64,000 bases of DNA from Nitrospira_E sp052156535 (lineage in GTDB: Bacteria > Nitrospirota > Nitrospiria > Nitrospirales > UBA8639), in NCBI RefSeq assembly GCF_052156535.1, contig NZ_JBQKUP010000044.1:248001-312000 (forward strand), read 5' to 3'. The notes under the pieces were generated by a model that was not told where the DNA came from, did no database searches, and saw only the letters and a list, made by a program, of their open reading frames with translations. Below, in pieces: positions 55,318 to 62,959 of the stretch. Each line of letters opens with the position of its first letter. Position 1 is the first letter of the stretch. The translations under genes were made by a program, and so were the position numbers.

Positions 55318-56406
55318 ATGGTTGACGGGTTTCTCCTCTTTACGGTCTTGGATGTGTGGCGAATGGTGTTGCCGTTAGGGTTGACCTTTCTGCTGCTGAT
55401 AACAGACCTGCTATGTTGCTGGCAGAGCGATCCCCCACATAAAGGTCTGCGCGACCTTCTCCGCCCACTGGTTTTTCGATTAACGCTCGGTTTATTGGTG
55501 TTGTCCGGGATTGTCGGTCTTCTTGTGCCCGCCACCCTTGGTTTTCCGCTGCCCGAATCTCATATTGCCGGGGGACCGTGGAGCTATGAAGAAATACTGG
55601 GTTTTGTGTTGGGGGGAATCTGTCTTTGGAAAAGCCAGCCGCAGAAATATCCTGGAGGACATTCAGGCCTTGTCTGGCTGGTCTGTGCAGGTATGCTATT
55701 TGGGGTAGCAGGTGTCGTATGGGTTGGGCGATGGGATGCGATGGCTCATGAGGGGTATGTGGGCGGTGGGTGGTTTCTCCTTGGATTATCGACCGTGGAT
55801 TGGACTCGTGTCATTCCGAAAAGCCTGCACCTCCTTTTTGCCAGCTTGGCGGCAGGGGGGTTGGTGGTGACGTTGCTTGGTCTGCTCGGATGGTCCGGTG
55901 CGTCGAATAAATCCGCCTCAACCGTTCTACCCCGCTTCCTTCCTTCCGATGAGTGGGTTCGTTATGGTGTGGGATGGATGTTAACGGGGCTGGTTCCGCA
56001 AGTGCTTATCGGACCCTGGTTGTTTCTTGTCTTAGGTGAGGTGCCGAGGGGAGGACTGATTGATGGAGCGGGTTTGCCCTCTGTGTTCTTCTTTGTGGGC
56101 GTAACGACTGCGTTACTGGCCATGGTCTTGTTGAATGCGTCATTTATGGTTCCCCAGGTCAAAGGGCTTGTTTGGGGAGGGCTTATTTGTACGGTGATCA
56201 CGTTGGTGCTGATGGGGATGATCCGGTATGTGATGTTTCTGGGCACCCTGCAGGCACAGGGGATTCCCATTGCGATTGGAAATCTGACCCTGTTTCATCT
56301 TCTGACCGTTCTGGTTCTGACAGGTCTTGTTGGCGCGATCCTCGTTCGTTGGTGCGTATGGCCCATTGCTGTTTTTCAAACAGGGACGAACCGCGCTGGA
56401 GACTAG
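55318..56406 (+). CDS. Polytopic membrane protein of unknown function
   Basis: 362 aa with about nine predicted membrane helices and almost no hydrophilic domain. Motifs that may be functional: RVIPKSLHLLFASLAAGG (His in a helix) and HIAGGPWSYEEILG. The RFLH-like pattern recalls haem- or quinone-linked integral membrane subunits such as cytochrome bd-like proteins, but the required haem ligands are not evident and I do not assign it. Start ATG 55318 follows AGGAAAGAG. It ends 26 bases before metF and may be co-transcribed with it. Confidence 0.65.
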   Translation: MVDGFLLFTVLDVWRMVLPLGLTFLLLITDLLCCWQSDPPHKGLRDLLRPLVFRLTLGLLVLSGIVGLLVPATLGFPLPESHIAGGPWSYEEILGFVLGGICLWKSQPQKYPGGHSGLVWLVCAGMLFGVAGVVWVGRWDAMAHEGYVGGGWFLLGLSTVDWTRVIPKSLHLLFASLAAGGLVVTLLGLLGWSGASNKSASTVLPRFLPSDEWVRYGVGWMLTGLVPQVLIGPWLFLVLGEVPRGGLIDGAGLPSVFFFVGVTTALLAMVLLNASFMVPQVKGLVWGGLICTVITLVLMGMIRYVMFLGTLQAQGIPIAIGNLTLFHLLTVLVLTGLVGAILVRWCVWPIAVFQTGTNRAGD

Positions 56407-56432
56407 ACAAATCTTGGTGAGCAATTTAAGGT

Positions 56433-57338
56433 ATGGACATGCATATTTCAGAAGTGTTGCGGACGTATAATCCTGCGATTAGTTTTGAGTTTTTCCCTCC
56501 AAAAACGGAGCGGGGGTTTCAAGAACTGTTTGAAGCGATTTCGGCCCTCATGCCGTTAAAACCTGCCTATGTCAGCGTGACCTATGGTGCCGGCGGATCT
56601 ACCCGTGAACGCACGCATGATTTGGTGGTAAAGCTCCAACGGGAAACCGATTTGACCATTGTGTCGCATTTAACCTGCGTGGGGTCCAGGCGTGACGAAA
56701 TTCATCATATACTCTCGAAATATCAGGAGAGCGGTATTCATAACATTATGGCTTTGAGGGGAGATCCTCCCAAGGGAAGCACGGATGTCCAGATTCCCGA
56801 AGACGGCTTTCAGTTTGCGTCTGACCTTGTGCGGTTTATTAAGCAGCAGTTTCCTGAAATGGGCGTGGGCGTGGCAGGATTTCCCGAGGGACATCCCGGT
56901 ACACCCAACCGTTTACAGGAAATGGATAATTTGAAGCGAAAAGTCGATGCGGGAGCTGATTATATCTGCACCCAATTATTTTTTGATAATCGGGACTTTT
57001 ACGATTTTTGTGAACGTTGCGAAGTTGTGGGCATTAAAGTGCCCATTATTGCCGGCATTATGCCGATAGTTTCCCGAAAGGGCATGGCTCGCATGTCTGA
57101 GTTGGCGCTTGGCGCCCGTATTCCTGCCAAACTCTTACGTGCTATGGATCGAGCTGAGAATGATACGTATGCGGAAGGGGTTGGCATTCATTGGGCGACC
57201 GAACAGGTGGTGGATCTTGTGGATCATAAAGTGAAAGGAATTCATTTTTATACTTTGAATAAATCAAAAGCGACCTTGAAAATCTATGAGTCTCTCGGTA
57301 TTCAAAGTTCGGAAAGTTTGCAGCAACCGGTTGAATAA
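56433..57338 (+). CDS. metF: 5,10-Methylenetetrahydrofolate reductase
   Basis: Flavoprotein reducing methylene-THF to methyl-THF for methionine synthesis, or the reverse in C1 pathways; cytosolic. 301 aa, the usual bacterial length. It shows ISFEFFPPKTERG at the N-terminus, VSVTYGAGGSTR, HLTCVGSRRDE, NIMALRGDPPKG (flavin/folate site), GVAGFPEGHPGT, ADYICTQLFFD and the C-terminal GIHFYTLNKS. A TIM barrel. The start is short of a strong ribosome site, but the N-terminus is collinear with the family. Confidence 0.96.
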   Translation: MDMHISEVLRTYNPAISFEFFPPKTERGFQELFEAISALMPLKPAYVSVTYGAGGSTRERTHDLVVKLQRETDLTIVSHLTCVGSRRDEIHHILSKYQESGIHNIMALRGDPPKGSTDVQIPEDGFQFASDLVRFIKQQFPEMGVGVAGFPEGHPGTPNRLQEMDNLKRKVDAGADYICTQLFFDNRDFYDFCERCEVVGIKVPIIAGIMPIVSRKGMARMSELALGARIPAKLLRAMDRAENDTYAEGVGIHWATEQVVDLVDHKVKGIHFYTLNKSKATLKIYESLGIQSSESLQQPVE

Positions 57339-57551
57339 GTCCTGCCTCAGTAATCCTGTATTTTCCTCCATTCATCAATGATGGGCGTTCGGCTTCTCGG
57401 CTCTCGTGGCTTGGTCACCTGTTTCCCTCTTCCTGTGTTTTGTGGTGGGGGTGCGCTATGTAATTGGGTGGGCCAGGGGATTGGGGATTTTACTCTTTCC
57501 CCTTGTGGTGGATGTTGGGTAAGATGTTCTGGGTTCTAAAGGAGGATACTC

Positions 57552-58208
57552 ATGACGAAGAATGCAGGGTTTCAAGTAACAGTTGATTTGGATGGCCGCC
57601 AGTGTATGGTGATTGGTGGTGATGAGGAAGCCGTGGAGAAGGTGCATCGCTTGTTGGATGCCGGAGCGAAAATTACCGTGGTCAATCCCACCCTTCATGG
57701 TGATTTGCGGAAATTGACCGCTTCAGGAAAAATTATCCACCGGGGACGGACATTTCGATCTGGCGATGCTCAAGGGGTTGTGCTGATTATGAATGTGTTG
57801 AAGGATGATTTGGACTTGGCCAAGTCCTTGTTTGAGCTGGCGAAAACCGAACGCTTCCTGGTGTGGTCGATGGATTTGCCTGAATACTCCACGATCATGA
57901 TGCCTGCGCTGGTCAAACGCGGGAATCTTCGAATAGCGATTAGTACGAGTGGGACCGCTCCGGCTCTGGCCAAGGTGCTTCGTCACAATCTTGAATTGCT
58001 GTTTGATGAAGAATTCGACCAGTTTCTGGATTGGCTAGGGGCCCTGCGCGAAGAGCTAAAGAGCACGGAAGTGAGCGATCTGCGGCGTCGGGAGCGTTTG
58101 GCGGAAGCGGTCAATGGCTTTCAATTGTCCGGGGAATTGCAGTATCCCAATAGTTGGAAGTTGTCCGGTGAGGAGCAGGTGGAACCCGTTGGAAAGGAAG
58201 GTGGGTAA
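57552..58208 (+). CDS. Precorrin-2 dehydrogenase / sirohydrochlorin ferrochelatase-type protein (siroheme synthesis)
   Basis: 218 aa, Met8p/CysG N-terminal type. NAD+-dependent oxidation of precorrin-2 to sirohydrochlorin, usually with ferrochelation to siroheme, the cofactor of sulfite and nitrite reductases. The N-terminal Rossmann fold holds IGGDEEAVEKV, a variation of the usual GGGxVAxRK loop. SMDLPEYSTIMMPALVKRG carries the conserved Asp, and IAISTSGTAPALAKVLR is the dimer/active-site helix. It has GGAGG before the ATG (57552). It overlaps the following gene as TAATG. Confidence 0.88.
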   Translation: MTKNAGFQVTVDLDGRQCMVIGGDEEAVEKVHRLLDAGAKITVVNPTLHGDLRKLTASGKIIHRGRTFRSGDAQGVVLIMNVLKDDLDLAKSLFELAKTERFLVWSMDLPEYSTIMMPALVKRGNLRIAISTSGTAPALAKVLRHNLELLFDEEFDQFLDWLGALREELKSTEVSDLRRRERLAEAVNGFQLSGELQYPNSWKLSGEEQVEPVGKEGG

Positions 58209-58519
58209 TGGTGCTGTTGGAATTTAGCATGTCACCTCTTGGTAAGGGTGAAAGTGTCGGAAAATATGTGTCCCGGTCACTGGACCTGATTGATAAAAGC
58301 GGGGTGGAGTACCGCCTCAATCCCATGGGAACGGTGTTGGAAGGGGAGTGGGATGATGTGTTTCGTGTCGTAAAGCAATGCTATACCAGGATGAAAAAGG
58401 ATTGTCCGCGGATTTCTTGTGTCATTAAGGTTGATTACCGGCGTGGCCACAAAGGCCGGTTGGCCGGCAAGGTGGCCAGCGTGGAGAAACGTTTGAAGCG
58501 TAAGCTGAAAACGGCATGA
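58208..58519 (+). CDS. MTH1187-family thiamine-binding protein (DUF77)
   Basis: 103 aa, alpha/beta ferredoxin-like fold of the MTH1187/YkoF-type family that binds thiamine or pyrimidine compounds. It shows EFSMSPLGKGESVGKYVSRSLDLID, YRLNPMGTVLEGEWDDVF and the Lys-rich C-terminus GKVASVEKRLKRKL. Its ATG overlaps the stop of the siroheme gene (TAATG at 58206-58210), indicating co-translation. The functional link to siroheme is unclear. A convergent alr gene ends 55 bases beyond it. Confidence 0.85.
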   Translation: MVLLEFSMSPLGKGESVGKYVSRSLDLIDKSGVEYRLNPMGTVLEGEWDDVFRVVKQCYTRMKKDCPRISCVIKVDYRRGHKGRLAGKVASVEKRLKRKLKTA

Positions 58520-58573
58520 TCCTGAAGCGGTTTGAACGAGCCAGGGTGGTCGTGTTGTGAAGGCACCGGTGTG

Positions 58574-59797
58574 TTATTCCAATATTTTTTTGGCTGACTG
58601 GGTTGAGGTGTGGAAAGGAGAGGAGTCGAGTGTAGGGGGAAGATAAATCCGGTTCGCTTTTCCTCCGATTCCGCACAACACTTCATAAGGAATCGTGTTC
58701 AACCATCCGGCATGATCTTTAGCTGTTATTTCCCGTGTTCCCTGTTTTCCAAGTAACACGACCTCGTCTCCAACCGTTGGATGGGGAATGTCTGTGACAT
58801 CCACCATCATCATATCCATGCAAATTTTTCCAATGATGGGGGCCTGTTCTCCTTTGAGGAGGACATGTCCGACTCCTGTGAGGTGTCTGGGAAATCCATG
58901 GGTATACCCCACCGGCAGGACCGCGATTTGAGATGGCCTCCGAGTTCGGAATAGGGCGTTATATCCCACAATTTCACCAGGCTGGAGAGACCGGAGATGG
59001 GCCACGTATGTGGTGGCTTGCATCACCGGTTCAAGAGTGAGGGATTGGGGCGAACTTTCCTGCCGTGGTGCGTATCCATACAACATTAATCCAGGTCTGA
59101 CCATTCCCAAGTGGGCGGTTGGATGAAACAGGATTCCTGCGCTATTGGCCATATGTAGTATGGGTGATTGAACTCCCAATTGCTTTGCTTGGTCGAAAAA
59201 GGCCAAAAATTTTTGGATTTGAAGATTGGTTAAGGTGTGATCCTGATTGTCGGCATCAGCAAAATGGCTTAAGAGGCCCTCTATTTCAATGAGGGGGGTC
59301 GAGGTCGATAGCTTGCTAAGAAGGGAGAGGGCTTCATCTTCCTCGAAGCCGAGTCGGTGTAATCCGGTGTCGACTTTGAGATGAATGGGAAATGGGGTGG
59401 CGCGAGGAAAAAGGAGTTCGATAAGTTGTTGAACGATTTCTGCACGAGAAATCACGGGAGTAAGCTGATGGCGAATAATTTCGTTTAGATGCTGAGGGAG
59501 GATGGGCCCCATGACCAGGATGGGGCAGTGAATGTGGTGTTCTCGAAGGGTTATCCCTTCCATAACGGATGCCACACCAAATCCAAAAATTCCCAGGTGT
59601 TCCAGAGTCTGAGCCACAGGAATCGCTCCATGGCCATACGCATCAGCTTTAATGACGGCCAGAATTTTTGTAGACGGATCGATCCATTGCCGGATTTGTT
59701 GGAAATTCCTGGTTAACGCATCAAGACTGATAGTAACGGTAATCGGGGATGAGACGTGTCGGAGGTCGGAGGGTGAAGGTGGCCTGATCGGTATCAC
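58574..59797 (-). CDS. alr: Alanine racemase
   Basis: PLP enzyme making D-alanine for peptidoglycan. 407 aa. The PLP lysine lies in AVIKADAYGHGAIPVA (about residue 50). HLKVDTGLHRLGF, HMANSAG and the second catalytic Tyr in VGYNALFRTRR (about 270) are present, as is CMDMMMVDVTD. The start is GTG 59797 with AAGGA six bases upstream. Follows frr with a 9-base gap on the same strand, so it ends the rpsB-tsf-pyrH-frr unit. Confidence 0.95.
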   Translation of the reverse strand: MIPIRPPSPSDLRHVSSPITVTISLDALTRNFQQIRQWIDPSTKILAVIKADAYGHGAIPVAQTLEHLGIFGFGVASVMEGITLREHHIHCPILVMGPILPQHLNEIIRHQLTPVISRAEIVQQLIELLFPRATPFPIHLKVDTGLHRLGFEEDEALSLLSKLSTSTPLIEIEGLLSHFADADNQDHTLTNLQIQKFLAFFDQAKQLGVQSPILHMANSAGILFHPTAHLGMVRPGLMLYGYAPRQESSPQSLTLEPVMQATTYVAHLRSLQPGEIVGYNALFRTRRPSQIAVLPVGYTHGFPRHLTGVGHVLLKGEQAPIIGKICMDMMMVDVTDIPHPTVGDEVVLLGKQGTREITAKDHAGWLNTIPYEVLCGIGGKANRIYLPPTLDSSPFHTSTQSAKKILE

Positions 59798-59806
59798 AAA
59801 TATTCC

Positions 59807-60364
59807 TTAAATCGCGAGTATTTCCTCCTCCTTTTTCTTGGTGAGGTCATCGACGATCTGTATAAATTTATCTGTGAGTTTTTGGATTTCAGCCTCTAGC
59901 CGGTGCTGGGTATCTTCTGTCAGTGAGCCTTCTTTGTGAAGGTGTTTGAGTTCGTCATTGCCTTCCCGACGAAATCCACGAATCTGTACCTTGGTCTCTT
60001 CCCCATATTTTTTGCTGAGTTTGACCAAATCCTTCCGTCGTTCTTCACTCAGTGGGGGAATGGGGAGCCGGATGAGTTTGCCATCATTGGATGGAGTGAG
60101 GCCAAGTTCTGAACTAATGATGGCCCGTTCAATTTCTCTGATTTGGGAGGTATCCCAGGGCTGAATGGTGATCAGTCGGCTCTCAGGAATCGCGAGGTTG
60201 GCGACTTGCTTGAGTGGAGTGGGCGTCCCGTAATAATCAACGGTAATATGGTCGAGTAATCCCAAGGAGGCGCGACCAGTTCGAAGGGACATGAATTCTC
60301 TCTTGAGGTGCTCAATGGCTCCCTCCATTCGCTGCGTGGTTTTAAGAATGGTTGGATCGTTCAT
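59807..60364 (-). CDS. frr: Ribosome recycling factor
   Basis: Splits post-termination ribosomes with EF-G. 185 aa from ATG 60364 (MNDPTILKTTQRMEGAI), the standard size, with GGGGA six bases upstream; the ATG at 60370 adds two residues. The FMSLRTGRAS motif, DYYGTPTPLKQVANLAIPESR and the C-terminal three-helix bundle (AEIQKLTDKFIQIVDDLTKKKEEEI) are complete. It lies directly after pyrH on the same strand. Confidence 0.97.
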   Translation of the reverse strand: MNDPTILKTTQRMEGAIEHLKREFMSLRTGRASLGLLDHITVDYYGTPTPLKQVANLAIPESRLITIQPWDTSQIREIERAIISSELGLTPSNDGKLIRLPIPPLSEERRKDLVKLSKKYGEETKVQIRGFRREGNDELKHLHKEGSLTEDTQHRLEAEIQKLTDKFIQIVDDLTKKKEEEILAI

Positions 60365-60378
60365 GATCATTCCCCACG

Positions 60379-61107
60379 TTAAGTGACAAGCGCATTTTTG
60401 GAAACAATGGTGCCGACAGGTTCCCCTTCAAGGATTTTTCTGATATTTCCTGATGAAGTCAGATCGAACACAATGATAGGCAGATCGTTATCCATGCAGA
60501 GTGTAATGGCTGTGGCATCCATGACTTTCAAGCTTTTATTGAGCACCGATAAAAATGGTAATTCCGTGAAGCGTTTGGCCGAGGGTGTCGTCATAGGGTC
60601 CGCGTCGTAGATGCCATCAACCTTAGTGCCTTTCATGATAACATCCGCACCAATTTCCATGGCTCGGAGCGCCGCAGCGGTGTCGGTGGTAAAGTAGGGA
60701 TTCCCGGTACCGGCGGCGAAAATCACCACGCGCTTTTTTTCCAAATGCCGAATAGCTCGACGACGGATGTAACTTTCGGCTAACTGCCGCATTTCTATTG
60801 CCGACAAGACGCGGGTGGGGATATCTTTGCTCTCCAAAGCATTTTGTAAAGCCAGAGCATTCAACAAGGTGGCGAGCATGCCCATGTAATCGGCCGAAGC
60901 TCGTTCCATGCCAGAGGCACTGGCAGCAAGACCTCTGAAAATGTTCCCACCTCCAATTACAATGGCGATTTCGACCTTCAGGGTCAGTACGTCGGCAATT
61001 TCGGCTGCGAGATTATGTAAAATGGAAGGTTGGATGCCGTAGGTTTGCTCTCCGGCGAGCATTTCTCCACTAATTTTCAAGAGGACCCGACGATATTTGA
61101 GGGGCAT
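60379..61107 (-). CDS. pyrH: UMP kinase
   Basis: Phosphorylates UMP to UDP; bacterial hexameric UMP kinase, amino-acid-kinase fold. 242 aa. It shows RVLLKISGEMLAGE, AIVIGGGNIFRGL, DYMGMLATLLNALALQ, AAGTGNPYFTTDTAAALRA and ATKVDGIYDADP-type sequence (KGTKVDGIYDADP). The start overlaps the tsf stop (TAATG at 61105-61109). The classic rpsB-tsf-pyrH-frr order is preserved. Confidence 0.97.
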   Translation of the reverse strand: MPLKYRRVLLKISGEMLAGEQTYGIQPSILHNLAAEIADVLTLKVEIAIVIGGGNIFRGLAASASGMERASADYMGMLATLLNALALQNALESKDIPTRVLSAIEMRQLAESYIRRRAIRHLEKKRVVIFAAGTGNPYFTTDTAAALRAMEIGADVIMKGTKVDGIYDADPMTTPSAKRFTELPFLSVLNKSLKVMDATAITLCMDNDLPIIVFDLTSSGNIRKILEGEPVGTIVSKNALVT

Positions 61108-61703
61108 TAGTCCTGGCCGAGTTGGTAGCGCGTAAAGCGACTGATCGTGAGGTTTTCTCCTAACTTCGCGATTTTCTGCGATAGGAGATCTTGAATGCTG
61201 ATGCTGGGATCCTTAATAAAGGCTTGTTCCAAAAGGCACTGCTCTTGATAATATTTTTCGAGCTTCCCCTTAATGATTTTCTCCCAGGTCCCTTCGGGTT
61301 TTCCGGACTCTTTCATCTGTGCGAGATAAATATTCCTTTCCCGTTCGATCAAGTCCACCGGAATGTCTTCCCGTTTAATGTACAGAGGATGAGAGGCAGC
61401 GATTTGTAAAGCCACTTCCTTAACGAAAGCTTGAAATTCTTCATTGCGTGCGACAAAGTCTGTTTCACAATTGACTTCAATCAGGACTCCAATTTTTGAT
61501 CCTGAATGAATATACGAGGAAATAATACCTTCTTTGGTTTCTCGGCCTGCTTTCTTTTGTGCAGCGGCCAACCCTTTTTGACGCAACAGATCGATGGCTT
61601 TTTCGACATCATTTCCTGTGTCTTGAAGGGCTTTTTGGCAATCAAGGATTCCTGCCCCTGTTTTGCCTCGCAACTCCTTCACCAAGGCACTCAAACTAGA
61701 CAT
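61107..61703 (-). CDS. tsf: Translation elongation factor Ts
   Basis: Nucleotide exchange factor for EF-Tu. 198 aa from ATG 61703 (MSSLSALVKELRGKTGAG) with AGGAG nine bases upstream. This is the short form of EF-Ts, lacking the long second core subdomain found in E. coli. It contains the N-terminal UBA-like domain (ALVKELRGKTGAGILDCQKAL), the EGIISSYIHSGSKIGVLIEVNCETDFVARN core with the TDFVAR motif, and a C-terminal segment. It follows rpsB. Confidence 0.95.
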   Translation of the reverse strand: MSSLSALVKELRGKTGAGILDCQKALQDTGNDVEKAIDLLRQKGLAAAQKKAGRETKEGIISSYIHSGSKIGVLIEVNCETDFVARNEEFQAFVKEVALQIAASHPLYIKREDIPVDLIERERNIYLAQMKESGKPEGTWEKIIKGKLEKYYQEQCLLEQAFIKDPSISIQDLLSQKIAKLGENLTISRFTRYQLGQD

Positions 61704-61764
61704 GTGCATGCTCTCCTACTGACAGTAATATAAATTTCAGTTTAATTAGATGAACCCAGGATCC

Positions 61765-62547
61765 TTAAACAGGTTGGGTATTCTTGTTTGGCACACCCGA
61801 TGGATGACCTTGCTCGGTGTTGTCGGGAAGAAACCCTTCGCCATTCGCCACTGACTCCTGGCGCTTCCGGCGAAGTTCCGTACCTTCTATGCAGGCGTCG
61901 GCAATCTGTCCGGTAAATAATTTGAGGGAACGAATGGCATCGTCATTGCCGGGTATAGGAAAGTCCACGCCTTCAGGGTCACAGTTGGTGTCTACTAAAG
62001 CAATAACCGGAATGCCAAGGCGATTAGCTTCCTTGACCGTAATGTGCTGGATCCTGGTGTCCAATATGTAAATGCACCCAGGAATATCATTCATGCCTTT
62101 GATGCCGCTCAAATATTTTTCCAGTTTGGCTTGCTCTTTTTTCATGCGAACGATTTCCTTCTTTTTGAGTCGTTCGTATGTGCCATCGGTTTCCGCAGCT
62201 TCAAGTTTTTTAAGTTGGTTGATGCTGCGGCGGAGTGTCTGGAAATTCGTTAACATCCCACCCAACCATCGCTGGTTAACAAAAAACATTCCACAACGAT
62301 TGGCTTCTTCCTCCACAATACCCATGGCTTGTCGCTTGGTTCCCACGAATAAGACGGATTCCCCGGCAGCCACTGTATCACGGGTAAATTCGTAGGCTTT
62401 TTGAAAGCATTGGAGAGAAATTTGGAGGTCAATAATATAAATGCCGTTTTTTTCCCCGAAGATATAGCGTTTCATCTTCGGGTTCCATCGATTGGTTTGA
62501 TGCCCGAAGTGAACCCCAGCTTCTAATAACGATTTAATCGTGACCAT
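61765..62547 (-). CDS. rpsB: 30S ribosomal protein S2
   Basis: Small-subunit ribosomal protein. Start at 62547 (MVTIKSLLEAGVHFGHQT) with GGAAGG seven bases upstream; the five extra codons to 62562 are in the ribosome-site region. 260 aa. It has the HFGHQTNRWNPKMK signature, FVGTKRQA, FVNQRWLGGMLTNF, IALVDTNCDP and IPGNDDAIRSLKL, with a variable C-terminal tail (GFLPDNTEQGHPSGVPNKNT). First gene of the unit. Confidence 0.97.
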   Translation of the reverse strand: MVTIKSLLEAGVHFGHQTNRWNPKMKRYIFGEKNGIYIIDLQISLQCFQKAYEFTRDTVAAGESVLFVGTKRQAMGIVEEEANRCGMFFVNQRWLGGMLTNFQTLRRSINQLKKLEAAETDGTYERLKKKEIVRMKKEQAKLEKYLSGIKGMNDIPGCIYILDTRIQHITVKEANRLGIPVIALVDTNCDPEGVDFPIPGNDDAIRSLKLFTGQIADACIEGTELRRKRQESVANGEGFLPDNTEQGHPSGVPNKNTQPV

Positions 62548-62959
62548 AACGGACCTTCCCACCCCCTTTCAGAGATATACTGATTAACACAAAAGCGTGG
62601 ATTTTTTAAAGAAACACAAAACGGTAATTTGGCTCAAATGGGACCGGCAGGAGACAATAGATGTGGATTGTCTTATCAGGCAGGCTGTTCCAAGTGAAGA
62701 TACATTCATGCAATTAAGTGATGTTCAATATTTTTCCATTAAACCAATGGAGATTAGCATAGGTGAAAATTATAATTCAACCCTGGCTATCTTTTATGGG
62801 TATGCGACGCGTTTTTAGCTTCGGAGAGGGATCGTGGAATAAACAGAAAGTGTTCCGAGGAAAACCTTTTTTGAATCAATGCTATTTTTGACTATGTGAG
62901 CCTTCATGGCTATAGTCAGTCCCGCATTCAGAAATTTTTATGATGAAGGAGTGGGAAGG
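62548..62959. other. Divergent intergenic region (rpsB / proA-like)
   Basis: 412 bases, AT-rich, between two divergent genes, so promoters for both should lie here. A plus-strand frame at 62597-62818 has no ribosome site or known family and is not called. Confidence 0.45.

Noticed and set aside
62597..62818. 73-codon plus-strand ORF between rpsB and the proA-like gene
   Set aside because: Lies in the divergent promoter region, has no Shine-Dalgarno and no recognisable family.
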